Shown one piece after another: positions 25,001 to 36,809 of a DNA stretch of 64,000 nucleotides; positions within the stretch are counted from its first letter, which is position 1; each line of letters starts with the position of its first letter. The DNA is from Cavenderia fasciculata (Eukaryota > Evosea > Eumycetozoa > Acytosteliales > Cavenderiaceae). The translations under genes and the position numbers were made by a program. The notes beneath the pieces were generated by a model. That model did no database searches, was not told the DNA's origin, and saw only the letters and a list, made by a program, of their open reading frames with translations. The DNA is taken from assembly GCF_000203815.1 (NCBI RefSeq), contig NW_004457715.1, positions 1-64,000 of the forward strand, in the 5' to 3' direction.

Positions 25001-26184
25001 TAACATGTTTGGCACGTTGTGCAAATTGCAATGTTGACAACGTCTCGCTGTGATACATGTCGCTGGGAGACACTGTCGCAATGATATACGTCTTACTGTT
25101 ACCACCCAACGAATCCTTTAGCAAAAAGGTCAATTTGCTGTCTCTGTATTGCACATGTCTCGGCTTGCCATTAGCAATCTCCACCAACGATCGAATCACA
25201 TTCCCCAGTACCGACAATGACTTGTTGATACTACCAGCCTCTTTTAATCTAGTTCCAGCTGCCTCTGTACATTTTTGTCTTTCCGACCCTGCCAAATCAA
25301 TCAACCTTAATTTTGAGTACCTTGTCTTTGTTAATCCATCTTCTGTCTTTGTCTAAATAAATAAATAAATACAATATTGTAATATTAATATTAATATTAA
25401 TATTACATTCATTAAATATTATTACTATTATATTTCTTATCTTACAGTTGATTCTAAATTAAGAGTTAGAACGGAATGAGATCTAGATGAACTTGAATTC
25501 ATAGCAGTTGCAGCAACATGACGATTATTTGTACCGATTCGAAGTAGTTCCATTGCAGACTCTGGTGAGTTGATTTCAACCTCTTTCAAACCTTCGACAT
25601 AGACACCAATTTTAATGTCTTCACGAATACTAAGATTGGTTTGAGTGTGGTCGAGTAGATCAATGATATTCTCATTATACAATTCTAAAAATGATAGAGT
25701 ACATTTGTAACTATCGATATGATGATCATTCAAATGATCAAACAAGTATTGGAATGTACGAGGAATCAAACCACGCAAATCAGATGTCAACACACCTCCA
25801 CTTTCCTCTGCTCCAACTATAGTATATGATTTACCACTACCAGTTTGTCCTACAAGTAAGTAAATATGGTTAGTTGTATATATTCTATTTATCTAATTTA
25901 ATTTTCTAGATTGTCATACCATATGCAAATATACAACCATTGTAACCATCGATATGAGCGTCAATGATTGGTCTGGCAATCTGATCGAATATCTGTTCCT
26001 GTGAAGTTGATTCATCGGCTACATAGTCAAATGTGAATAGTTTGGGATCAGGTTTAGACTGTAACAACACTGCATTCTGACCTTGCAGTGAAGTCAAACA
26101 ATTCTTCTTGTTCACTTCTCCACCTAGACATGCTCTAGTTCTGACACACACCTTTACATTATCATTTAATGAATCGGTTGTCAT
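22047..26184 (-). CDS. Kinesin with N-terminal motor, kinesin-12/KIF15-like
   Basis: Six exons (26184..25920, 25849..25446, 25352..24051, 23979..23491, 23404..23153, 23072..22047) join in frame to 1245 residues. The motor occupies residues ~8-345: P-loop GQTGSGKS, switch I NSSSSRSH, switch [10 protein letters not shown], then the neck-side sequence [20 protein letters not shown]. The phrase [21 protein letters not shown] just after the motor (first 20 residues shown in part) recalls kinesin-12 (KIF15). The rest is long coiled coil, ending in an acidic Asn/Gln/Ser-rich tail. Kinesins walk along microtubules using ATP; kinesin-12 members work on the spindle. The subfamily call is tentative, because CENP-E-type motors also share this layout. 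All splice phases are consistent and no lesion is visible. Confidence 0.85.
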
Positions 26185-26385
26185 TTCATTTATAACTAGT
26201 TGTCCTTCTATCTATCTATCTTCTATCTATCTATCTTTATAAATATACTTTTCAATGCAAAAGACATGCACTTTGCAAAAAAGAAAAAGAGCGCCAAATT
26301 CAAAGGATTCAAAAATAACAATAGTTGGTATATATATGTTTATTTAATTTTGATTTTAATTTGTACATGTTTTTTATTATTATTA

Positions 26386-28501
26386 TTATTTATCATCATC
26401 TTCAATTTCATCTTCAATTTCATTATCATTATCATTGTCAAATTCCGATCTAAATCTAAAAGATGGATGTTGATTATAAGGTAATTTAGTTTTTTCAAGG
26501 ATTGATTGAATGACCCAATCTGTCGTGACAACCGGAATCTTCATGGCATTTGTATATTTTAATAGGACACTTGAAATCTTTTTACCATCTGTCAATACTA
26601 TATCAACACGATCATTTACACTAATAATTCTTTTTACAACCTTGGCACCGAGTGATTTCAACAGTGTAGTCCATTCCTCCAAAAATACAGATTCTGCAAA
26701 TATTTCAATTCTTGTATTTGATAAAATTGCATTTGATCCATGTTTTCTAAAAATAAATAAATAGAGAAAAATTAATAAATATTTGATCAATCTTCTAAAT
26801 ATTATCTATTTTGTTTGTTTCTCTCGTACAATAAAACATTTTGGTCTTTTGATAAACAATAACCTGAAGGTAAACGATATGGTTTATAGGGGAGTGGTTC
26901 TTCTTGATCGATAGAGTCTAATACCCATTTCTTGTTGATACATGGGATACCGTGAACAATGCCACTTAGATACTTGAATGTTTTCTGTTGTTCACTTGCT
27001 AATATTAAATAGATACTTTGGTTTGCTTTGCTCCTATAACTATATGCCTTGAAAAAATCGTGTACTGGTAATATCTTTCCTCCATATTTTAATACCAATG
27101 TTGATATATTGATTTCAGGATCACCAACTTCTGGTATACCAGTTAAAAGGAAATTATATCCTTTAAAAATTGATGATTCTGATTTGATTGATTTTTGTGT
27201 TTTTTGTGATGATGATGATGATGATTTTTGTGAAGATGATTTTTGTTGTTGTGATTGTTGTGAACTTTGAGATGGTGCACTGGTCCAAGTTGATTTCTTA
27301 AATGCAATTGGTGATTTCATAAGTGTACCTCTTCTTTGTAGAGGTGGTTCTATTTTCTCTACAATTTGTTCTTCTTCTTCAGTATCTTCTTCTCCACCAC
27401 CATTACCACCACCACCATTTGTTTGGTTTGATTGATCTATTTCCATTTCTTCATCTCCTGAATCATCTTCCACTTTCTTTTTTGATTTTTTTCCATGTTT
27501 TTTTTTTGGTTGTAAAACAACCCGAATTCTTTTAGTTGTTGTTTCTTGATCTGATACTTCAATATCTTCATCTGAATCATCATCATCATCATCATCAGTC
27601 ACTACAACTCGTTTTTCCTTTTTCTTGAGCGATTTTTTACTACTCTTTTTTCTTGGTTTAATTGGTGATTCTTCTACTTCCTCTTCAACTTCCTCTTCAT
27701 TTTCCACTTCATGTTCTTCCTCTTCCTCTTCTTCTTCTTCTTCTTCCTCTTGTTGTCTCTTTTTTCTTTTCCTTTTCTTTCTTTTTCCTGTTTCTCTCTT
27801 TTTCTTTCTCTTTTTCCTTTTGTTCTCTTTCTCTTTCTTTTTCCATTTCTCTTTCTCTTTTCTTTTCCTTTTCAATCTTTTTCCTTTCCTTTTCCTTTTG
27901 TTCTTTTTCTCTTTCTTTTTCTCTTTCTCTTTCCTTTTCCTTTTCTTTTTCATCTTTTTTAGAATCTTGGTGTTTTGAGGAAGAAGAAGAAGAAGAAGAA
28001 AATATATTCTTTCTATTTGATACTCTTGGAGGTGATGGTTCTAAAGGTGCTTCAACTTCATCCAAGTCTAATCCTTTGATAAGAGTCGTTGATGATGGTA
28101 CGGTTGACAATCTCTTTTTTCCAGTCGATGAAGCCGAGGTAGTAGTTGTCGATGATGATGATGGAGCTGAAGAATCTGATTCAAAAGATAGTGTCTTTTT
28201 ACTACCACTTCCACCACCATTGGTCTTTTTGTTTGTACTAATAAATCCATCATTTGATTTTTGTTTCTTTCCAATAAATCCACTTTCAAAATCTTCATCA
28301 ACTAAATCTTCATCTTGATGATTATTTTTATCACTTGTTGTTGTTGTTGTTGTTGTTGTTGTTGAGGATGATGAAGATTTCTTTCTTTTTAATTGATTTA
28401 ATTCTTCAAAAGAATAATATCTTTCATTGTCATTTTGTTGATGAATAGGTTGAATAAATTCAACTGCATCCAAACTATTTGGTTGATCATCTTGATCCTT
28501 T

Positions 28502-28543
<42 letters not shown>

Positions 28544-29608
28544 CCATTTCCACTTTTACTTTTAACTCCACTTGCATTTCCATTTCCTCTTCCTTCAATC
28601 ATATCATCAACACCTTTTGATTGATCCCTTTTAAACTCTGATACCATTGTATCTTCTATTTGCATTCGAATGGGTGGTTGATCCAATACCAACATCGAAG
28701 TATCACTCAAACGTTTTAATTGATCTGGTGGTGTTTCAGGTACACCTTCATCTTCATCCAATAAATATTCTGTCGATGATGTATTAATATGCCATGATAT
28801 ATTACTACTATTCGTCATTGTAGTATCATGAGTTGACATTGATGAACTTGAATTCAATACATTCTTTCCAGTTGATGATGTCGTTGATGTCGTCGATGTA
28901 TTATTATTATTATTAATATTATTACCACCAGGTGTAGTATTATTATTATTATTATTATTATTATTGGTTGTTGTTGATGTTGGTGATGTATTATTTGGTT
29001 TAACAATTTCCTTCTTTTCTTCATTGTCATCATCCTATTCATAGATCGATAGATAGATAGATAGATAACTGTAAGTATTATACTTTAATACACATTCCAC
29101 GTTCTTGTTTACTTTGACATACCGATGATTCATCCATATCAGGTTCTCTAAACAATTGAGTTGGTTGCATCGTTCCACTTGGCATTAAACTAGCATCCAT
29201 GTCACCTCCACCCCTCTGGGTATTTGGATCCATTGATAGAATAGGTTCGGCAAATCGAGGTCTACCATTGGTCATTGTAGCTATTTGTTTGTGTGATGGA
29301 GGTGATGTATGTCGGTGGTGACTGTGGTTGGTCATCGACGATGAAGCTGAAGCATTGACGACTGGAGTCATTTCAATAGTGTTGTTGTTACTACTAGTAT
29401 CCTTTGCACTGGCCATTGTACCATCCCAAGCAATAGATCCAGACAATACAGGTGTTCTAAACACAGGTCTATCCTTCTTTGTATCTACCCTATTATTGTT
29501 GTTATTATTACTATTGTTACTATTGTTATTATTGTTATGTTGATCACCATTATCATCGCCATCATCGTCATCGTCAAAGTGTAGGCTTAGTGTAGATTCG
29601 AGTGTCAT
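26386..29608 (-). pseudogene. 53BP1/Crb2-like tandem BRCT protein with one frameshift in a Lys/Glu tract
   Basis: Exon 1 is 29608..29084, exon 2 29034..26830, exon 3 26746..26386. The N-terminal two thirds are disordered (Asn, Ser, Thr and poly-acidic tracts, possible SQ/TQ sites). The C-terminus carries two BRCT domains. The first contains GYNFLLTGIPEVG, LSGIVHGIPCINKKWVLDSI and YRLPSGYCL, closely recalling 53BP1. The second contains KHGSNAILSNTRIEIFAE and IPVVTTDWVIQSILE. Such proteins scaffold DNA double-strand-break signalling in the nucleus. Within 27740-27800 the reading frame of the K/E-rich segment must shift to reach the BRCT frame. No GT donor exists in the overlap (27709-27953), so an intron is excluded; a T6 run near 27766 is a likely slip site. 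Alternatives are an assembly error or a shorter BRCT gene starting at ATG 27953. Confidence 0.65.
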
Positions 29609-29795
29609 TCTTCGATATATGATTGACTTGTAGTAGCACTATAACTCAACTATGATAAGAGAGAGGAATGACCCAATTTAAATTTAGAAGAATTGGCGCC
29701 AACTATTTTTTAAATTAAGCACACAAAAAAAAAGTAAAGCATATTTTATTATTTTTATATATTCATATTTGTGTCTTTGACAAAAGCAGACAGAC

Positions 29796-29871
<76 letters not shown>

Positions 29872-29892
29872 GAATCATTCATGTGTGAATGT
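29609..29892. other. Intergenic with GATA repeat
   Basis: A spacer upstream of the BRCT gene containing a long tetranucleotide tract and otherwise no gene. Confidence 0.5.
29796..29871. repeat. (GATA)n microsatellite
   Basis: About nineteen tandem GATA units, uninterrupted. Confidence 0.95.
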
Positions 29893-30792
29893 TTAGCTCT
29901 TTGATTTGGCAACCTTTGGGAAACCTGCATATCTGGCAATACCAACACAGCACAGTGGGGGAAATATTTTGTGTCGAATCTGGGTAGTATTAATCGAATT
30001 GTTCAAGTTGTCAGTTCAACAAGTAATAATTCGAGATTCTGTATTCAATCATCTCGAGGTAGATCTCATATGTAATAACACACTCTCTGTGTTTCGCTGT
30101 TTCATTTTTCGCCATGGTATGTTGATCCAAAACTAGCTACAATATTGGTTTTGTTAAATTTACATGTTATTGATTGTCTTGATGTTGTACTACTAATATA
30201 TGGATAACTTTCATTTGATACAATTCCTCCACTCGATATTATATATCTCTAAAAAAAAATAAAAAAAATTTTAATATTTAAATAAAAGATTGATTGTATC
30301 TCTGGTGAGTTCGAACTAGAACATACAAATGCATTATCCATATATCCACCACTACACCCATTATTACCAAATCTATTTGAACAATCGACCAATTGTTGTT
30401 CAGAAAATGATGAAATCAATTGACCTGATTTAATTTGGTGTGCTCCTTCCATTGCTCTAAATAGTAGTGTCAAATTTAAATATAAATTAGTTGAATGTAA
30501 ATAATATTATATTTAGATATTGGTTGATTTTACATACGATGAAAAAGCCCAACATGAAGCACAATTACTTGGTTTTTAACAGGAGAGACAGCACCTTTGG
30601 TTCTCCAAACTACATTGGCGTCATCTTTACCAAAAACAGTACCAATTAAATCAGTGTCGTTGACTGGTTCAGTAAGACCATCGAGAATTGGATCCAAATC
30701 CAAAATCTTGTACCAAGGAATAGTTTGGAGAATTCAAGATCTGTCAAATCAAAGTCATTCAACTCTACCAAAACACCAGAAGGTTGACCATT

Positions 30793-30874
30793 AAACCCCA
30801 AGAAAAAATTAAAAAATTGAAAAATATTTAGAAAAAATCGAATTTCAATAAACAATATTTGCTATCTATGAAGG
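30793..30874. repeat. Left terminal inverted repeat
   Basis: About 82 bp, imperfect inverse of 33747..33829. The outermost bases are AAACCCCAAGAAAAAATT. Confidence 0.75.
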
Positions 30875-30906
30875 CAGTATTAATTTTAATTAATTGTTGG
30901 TTTTTA

Positions 30907-32054
30907 TTAAAATTCTCCTCTCTCGTATTTTAAGAAAAAATCCTTTCTACGTCCAACAAACAATACACTCAGAACAATAAAATGTGTATTATCTTGGATA
31001 ATATCGGAGCTAACATGGGTGGCAATTCTGTCCATTTGGATGGGAATAAAAATGTCTTCAGGAGGTGGAAGAGCGATCCAGTTGTTCCATTCACCAGAAC
31101 CCAACCATTCACGGTGAAAAGAATGAACCCTGAGCTTCGCAATTAACCGGCCACTTTCAGGGTTGAAATTAGCTCCCAACATTTTGATACCAGTCATCCT
31201 TGGGAAATAAATAAAGGCTCTTTCAAGACCTAATTGAAATAAATAAAAATATTAATAAAACATATTATAATCGTATATATTAGTTGTTTAACTTACCCTT
31301 GTCTGAAGCACCTTGGTAATAAACAATGGGGGAGAAGATAAATTCGTACGCCAGATAGTTGGATGTTCCAGAGGTCACTGAAGAGGGACGATCTCTAATG
31401 TCATCGATTAGCGAGTCAAAGTTAGAGGTTGAGTACATCGCAGATATATCACCATACTCTGGCTCAGGTCTGGATCTTTTGGGAGTTGGTGGCTCAGGAC
31501 TGGATCTTTTGCGAGGTGTTGGCTCCCAAAAGTCTTTTTCAGAAAACCCACCAACTGATTGGACAGGTGACGAGGGAATGGGTGGTGGAGCCATACTAGT
31601 AGATATACTAGCTGGTGCTTGGACGGCTGGTATGGCGGCGGCGGCTGCAGGTGGTCGGGCAACACTAGCTCTTGGTGGACGCGCTTCAACAACCTCGACC
31701 GGTTGTGGTGGTTCGATTTCACTGCTAGAATCAAGAGAAATCGAAGAAGGCACAGGTGAAGTAGGAGTACTGCCTCCTGTACTGGGACTGGCATGTGTAC
31801 GAGCTGCATCATCGATCTTGCCTAGATGATAACGTTTCATTGTGTTAATTTTCCCTTTAATGCTGTTGGGACCAAAATTGGAGGAGGAATACGCCTCCAA
31901 GAATCTTTTCTGGATGTCTGCAGTAGACTCGTTACCTTTTTTGAACTGGTCGATAATGAATTTGTTATGTTCCTCTGAATATTTTGAGTACTTTTAAAAA
32001 AAATTAATAAGGAATACTAATTAATTAATTAATGTTGGGAGTACATACAGCCAT
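30907..32054 (-). CDS. Transposon-encoded Myb/SANT-like DNA-binding protein
   Basis: Exons 32054..32049 (only ATG GCT), 31990..31297 and 31229..30907 join in frame to about 340 residues, with GTATGT and GTAAGT donors. Residues ~3-60 (YSKYSEEHNKFIIDQFKKG, then IKGKINTMKRYH) look like a trihelix/Myb-SANT domain. A long Ser/Pro/Ala-rich disordered middle follows. The C-terminal ~100 residues are well ordered (WLGSGEWNNWIALPPPEDIF) and unlike anything I know. In PIF/Harbinger elements such a partner binds the element ends and helps nuclear import of the transposase. The tiny first coding exon is the least certain point; it is set by the only nearby ATG and a strong donor. It is divergent from the transposase, sharing the ~590-bp region 32055-32645. 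Confidence 0.75.
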
Positions 32055-32645
32055 TTTGAATAAATTGAATTAATAATTGGTTGAATATAAGTTGAATATA
32101 AGTTGAATATAAGTTGAATATAAGTTGAAATTGTTTGAATAAAATTGAGTTTTTATTCTTTTCGTATAGAACTTGTCTCGTGTCGATGAGGTATCTTTGA
32201 GGGAAATATTGAAGTTCATTGCGCTTCAAAATGGAAAATCGGTGATTCTCCAAGGAGTTCGTGTTACCATTTTTTCTATTCTCACAGAATGTTTTTCACG
32301 AAATATCTTCTTACTGGATGCTATGAGTAATAATATTTTTTAAAACTATTAGAAATAATCGGAAATGATAGAATATTTTTAGAAAAGGTGAATACCTAAT
32401 ATTTGTTTACAAATTCGAATTAATACGAACTAATATTATAAAAATTTGGAAAAATTGAAAAAAAAAACAAAACACTTGTTTGGTTGTGTGTTTCTTTATC
32501 TGTACAGGTACAACCCAAACAAGCAACGACTTATTTATTATAAATAAATAAAAGAGAAGTATGGACAGTATAAATGGGGTTTCTCAACCTCAACAAATAA
32601 TACATTTAAACATAAATACAACAAACTATAATTTACAATATATAC
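32055..32645. promoter_or_regulatory. Divergent promoter region of the transposon
   Basis: AT-rich region between the two divergent element genes. Four tandem copies of a 12-bp ATAAGTTGAATA-type unit lie at about 32080-32130, possibly in the Myb-gene leader. No separate gene is visible. Confidence 0.45.
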
Positions 32646-33686
32646 ATGCAAAAAAAAAAAACAACGATGATTAGTTCACCAACAGATATACGCATGATGC
32701 CTCCACATGTAATAAAAGATTACTGCGGTGTGTTTTATCCAACACTCGTCCATTTAAGCGAATTGGTTGGCAAGTCAGGTGGTGTGCAACTGAAACACAT
32801 CTTGTGGGCAATGACTTACTGTCGTCAATTTTTGCCCTTCTCAACTCTAGCAACAAATTTTAATGTCAGCATACGAACAATGAATGACTGGGTTAATCAA
32901 GCTATTAACGAGATATATTATAAGATCAAACCAATAGTTGATTCGGTAAGATATCATACATATAAACTATACACAAAAACTATATATATTTAACTAACAT
33001 TTATTCATATTATATGTAGTTTGAAGAAGTTATAAAGACCTCAAGAAGAAGTGGTCCTTATTATGAATTTAAAGGAATTGGTGCGTTGGACTCTACCTTT
33101 ATCGAAATCCAAAAGCCAATGCACTCCCAAAAGAGGACCGAATATTATTCAAGTATGTTTTGTTTATTATAGGTCATAGTTGGCAACTATTAGTTGTATA
33201 AAAATACTTATCTAAATATTTTATTTAATCTTTTCTCTAGAGAAACATGGTGCCCATGGTGTGAAATTCGAGCACATTGTTACCTTGGATGGTCAACTAG
33301 TTTGGATAAGAGGCCCGTTCCCTGGGTCAATGAACGATAATTTGATAACTCAAACAACAAATCCTCTGGCTCTATGCGAAATGGATGAGCATTTGTTTGG
33401 AGACAAGGCATACGAGGGATACAGACGTATCCTTGTTCCTCACAAAAAGAAAAAGAATGTGCCCTTCACCCCAGAGCAAAAGGAAAGAAACGACTATGTT
33501 GGACACAACAGAGCAGTTGTGGAGAACTACTTCGGCGCTTTGAAAGTATTTCATTGTTTCAACTCCCCTTGGAGATCGTCCATTGAACAACTCACCAAGG
33601 TTTTCTACATTATTAACTATGTCCTAAACTTTGAGATGGATCATGGCCTCAGAGGAACCCTCAGACCAATGAACCCGGATATTTAA
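32646..33686 (+). CDS. HARBI1-like DDE transposase
   Basis: Three exons, 32646..32945, 33020..33152 and 33241..33686, join in frame to about 292 residues. Catalytic candidates are Asp124 in GALDSTF, Asp177 in PFPGSMND and Glu239 in NRAVVENYFGALK, with the GDKAYEG motif between them. This is the DDE_4/HARBI1 pattern. An N-terminal helix-turn-helix-like stretch (LATNFNVSIRTMNDWVNQAI) precedes it. The enzyme would cut and paste the element. An alternative start is the ATG at 32667. Length is slightly short for the family (~350 aa), but the core is complete and no stop or shift is visible. Confidence 0.85.
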
Positions 33687-33746
33687 TTTACTATTCAATA
33701 AACCAAACAGACATGAAATTTATTATTCATAATTTTTTTTAAAGGT

Positions 33747-33829
33747 CCTCTGAGCGATAGCAAAAATCGGAGTTGGAAATTCTATTTTTTCTGTATGTTT
33801 TTTAATTTTTCAAATTTTGCTCAGGGTTT
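33747..33829. repeat. Right terminal inverted repeat
   Basis: About 83 bp. Read on the minus strand it begins AAACCCTGAGCAAAATTTG and matches the left end with scattered substitutions. Confidence 0.75.
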
Positions 33830-34057
33830 ATTGAAGCGAGTAATAAAGTCTAGATTTTCTTTAAAAATATTAAATCTTTTGAGAAACTCTTTTCCATCAT
33901 AAAGTTTACCAAACTTTAGAATCCATTGATTGAATTCAGTAATGTATTGTGCAGGTGTAAATAATGATGTTGATTTTGTTGTATCAGATAATTGATCATT
34001 GCCAGATACAATTAAAACTGTTGATAATACAATTACTATTAATAAAATTAGTTTCAT

Positions 34058-34493
34058 TTTTTAGAGTAGTTGAGAGAGAGAGAAAGAAAACTATTTATAT
34101 TCATTCAATTAAATACTTTACACTACATTATTAGAGTAGGGCAGAGTAAGCAATAGGCAGAGCATTACTTTCTTTTACTAAAGAATAAACGCGAATTACG
34201 AGTTTGTAAATCGATCACACACTGTACGATCTGCATGCAGATCATGTTGATTCATTAGGATAGAGGATGGATTCATTCCTCTTTTATCTGTATACATGTA
34301 TGAGGTAGAACAACAATATTGCCGAAAATCATAGGATGCTTACTTGAAAGCTTGCTTGCTTGGACTGTGCACAAAATAAATTAAAATAAATTAAAAATAA
34401 AAAACGAATAAGTACATGCTATGAAATATGATGGGTATTGATTGTTGTATAATACCGACGACGGAGAGATATTCAGGAAGAAGAAATAGATAA
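34058..34493. other. Intergenic region between divergent genes
   Basis: Promoter region of the former cysteine protease and of the PIF1 gene. It contains a perfect 16-bp palindrome, GATCTGCATGCAGATC, at 34228-34243. No ORF or RNA gene is visible. Confidence 0.45.
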
Positions 34494-36774
34494 ATGTGGT
34501 CATCATCACAATCAAGTAAAATTAAACTTGTACATACATCTTATCAACGATTTACAACAAATCTCTCTGCATCCTCATCCTCTTATTTGAGGAATTATAT
34601 ATCAACGTCAAACAACTATAACTATAATAATAATAATACCAACAACTTGTATAAATGTCAAAATATCAATAACTATAACTATAACTATGCAAAGTTAAAC
34701 AATAACAATAACAATAACAATTCATACCTCTGTACATATAAAAATAATAATAATAACAATCATTTAATCAACATTAATAATAAGAGACTTTATACAAGTA
34801 ATAGTAATAGTAGTAGGAATGATAGTGATTATGGATACTATGATGTTCAACTATCTTATGAAGTAGAAGAAGATGATAAACCATATGAACAAACCGTTTC
34901 AAGCAATGATTCGAATTCGTCTAGTACTTTTAGTACTACCCTTCCACCATTACAATTACAACCATTACAACAACAACAAAAAGAAAAATACAACCCAAAA
35001 CCAACTAAACAAGTTAATGCTGCCTCTCTACCAAAGATAATCAAGATTAAATCTTCTTCAAAATCTTCTTCTCCTCTTCCTCCTCCTTCTCTTTCAATAT
35101 CAACCGATACTAATAATAGTAATAATATAAAGAAGAATAATAATAATAGTAATGATTCAATTATTCAATCTATTTTTGGTTTACAAGATTCAAATACAAT
35201 TAAATCAAATATAAATAATAATAATATAAATAATAATTCCACAATTACTCCAACTGGATTAAATAATTCACAACCAAAACAACAAGAAATATTGAATCTT
35301 GATAATGAAGAAGAAGAATTATCTTTTGAAAAGAAAAAGAAAAAAGGTAAAAAATCATCACAAGAAGATAGTGATATGGAGATTGATTTAACCGATGAAC
35401 AAAAAGCAATTGTTAAATGTATTGTGGAAGGAGGAAAGAATGTATTTTTCACGGGTAGTGCTGGTACTGGCAAATCGGTCGTCATCAAACACACAGTCGC
35501 TCAATTGCGAGAAAAGCATGGAATTGGAACAGTTCATGTCACTGCCGCATCTGGTATTGCTGCCGTCAATATTGGAGGTGTCACACTTCACTCTTTTGCA
35601 GGTATTGGCTATGGACAGGGAACAGTCACTCAACTGGCCGTTGGAATTGCCAAACGAAAGAAATATGAAAAACGGTGGAGAGAATGTAAAGTATTGATCA
35701 TTGATGAAATATCAATGATTGATTCTGAACTGTTTGATAAATTGGAACAAGTTGCTAGAATTGTTAGAAATAATGATGCTCCAGTAAGACAAACGACAAA
35801 ACAAAAAATATTTACAGTACTTAAGAATTAATTTGATTTATTTTCCATTTTAGTTTGGAGGAATACAATTATGTTTATGTGGAGATTTTTTCCAATTGCC
35901 TCCAGTATTGGGTAATTATGCATTTGAAAGTGAAGCATGGCATAAATGTATATCGATGAATTTAGAGTTAAAGACTGTTATGCGACAAAAGGACGATGAG
36001 TTTATTCGGGTGTTGAATAAACTTCGCAAGGGTCAAGTGTATAGTGAGGCAATCGATCTGTTGCATAAATGTAACCGACCATTGGATATTTCAAATGGTG
36101 TACTTCCCACTAAACTGTATACAACCAATGCCGACGTAGACTCTGAAAACAATGTAGCGTTGGCAGCTTTACCAGGCGAGACTGTCTCTTTTACATCGAT
36201 TGATAGTGGATGTAAAGAGTTGATTGAAGCACTTGACAAGGATTGTCCAGCACCACGTGAACTTAATCTAAAGGTTGGTGCACAAGTTGTATTGCTACGT
36301 AAACCAGATGGACAGTCTAAATTGGTCAATGGCAGTCGTGGCGTAGTGGTTGAATTTGTCGAACCCAAGGCAACACGTTTACTCAAAGCCAAGTCTACAT
36401 CGTGGGCTGAAAAGAATGCATTGGTACCCGTCGTACTGTTTAACGATGGGAGTCGTGTACGTATCAAACCAAGCGAATGGGGTATCTGGTCGGAAAAGAA
36501 AGCTACCCGTCAACAACTACCTCTCAAACTGGCGTGGGCACTCACCATCCACCGTGCTCAGGGTCTCACACTTGACAAGATTGAGTGTCGTCTCCAACAA
36601 GCATTTGCCAATGGACAAGCCTATGTAGCACTATCACGTGCCAAAACACTCCAAGGTCTCTATCTAGAAGAATTTGCCAAAACATCCATTAGAACAAGCG
36701 CCAAAGTTATCGATTTTGAAAAGAAATTCTTAAAATCAACTACTATTCCTACAACTTTTAAAATTAAATTCTAG
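34494..36774 (+). CDS. PIF1-family DNA helicase
   Basis: Exons 34494..35783 and 35854..36774 join in phase 0 to 736 residues. The first ~300 residues are Ser/Asn-rich and disordered, and the extreme N-terminus (MWSSSQSSKIKLVHTSYQRF) is basic and acid-free, so mitochondrial import is possible. Helicase motifs follow in order: Walker A FTGSAGTGKS, HVTAASGIAA, Walker B VLIIDEISMID, CGDFFQLPPV, and C-terminally LKLAWALTIHRAQGLTLD and QAYVALSRA. This is a superfamily 1B 5'-3' helicase acting in mitochondrial or nuclear DNA maintenance, G-quadruplex unwinding and telomerase control. Reading through the intron would truncate the protein after motif II, so splicing is needed. The gene is intact. Confidence 0.9.
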
Positions 36775-36809
36775 AAAAAATAATAAATAAATTATTATTG
36801 ATATTTTGT

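Larger units (their letters stand above)
30793..33829. mobile_element. PIF/Harbinger DNA transposon, 3037 bp, apparently complete
   Basis: The element is bounded by imperfect inverted repeats of about 80 bp. Both ends start AAACCC when read inward, and both contain AGAAAAAAT-GAATTTC followed by TTTGCTATC. It is flanked by a 3-bp direct repeat (ATT at 30790-30792 and 33830-33832). Removing the element and one ATT rejoins the cysteine protease reading frame exactly. It carries two divergently transcribed genes, a DDE transposase and a Myb/SANT-like protein, the standard pair of PIF/Harbinger elements. Both genes have intact frames, so the copy could be autonomous and recent. The ATT target differs from the usual TWA preference of the superfamily. 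Confidence 0.85.
29893..34057 (-). pseudogene. Papain-family cysteine protease (cathepsin L-like), interrupted by a transposon and decayed
   Basis: The 5' part (34057..33830) encodes a signal peptide (MKLILLIVIVLSTVLIVSG) and the start of an I29 inhibitor prodomain (YITEFNQWILKFGKLYDGKE). It runs into the transposon at 33829. The 3' part resumes at 30792: removing the element and one AAT copy restores the frame through LVELNDFDLTDLEF. Beyond it are further lesions. A base is missing near 30703, another near 30557 just before NCASCWAFS (active-site Cys still present), and an internal segment covering the catalytic His is unreadable. A C-terminal CGIA-type ending (CGIA, ARYAGFP) lies at 29893-29960 after another shift. 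Exons around [11 protein letters not shown] and RYIISSGGIVS are still recognisable. The gene is dead; the enzyme would have been a lysosomal protease. Confidence 0.85.

Noticed and set aside
27623-28318. Phe/Leu/Ser-rich + strand ORFs
   Set aside because: Complements of Lys/Glu-rich codons of the BRCT gene.
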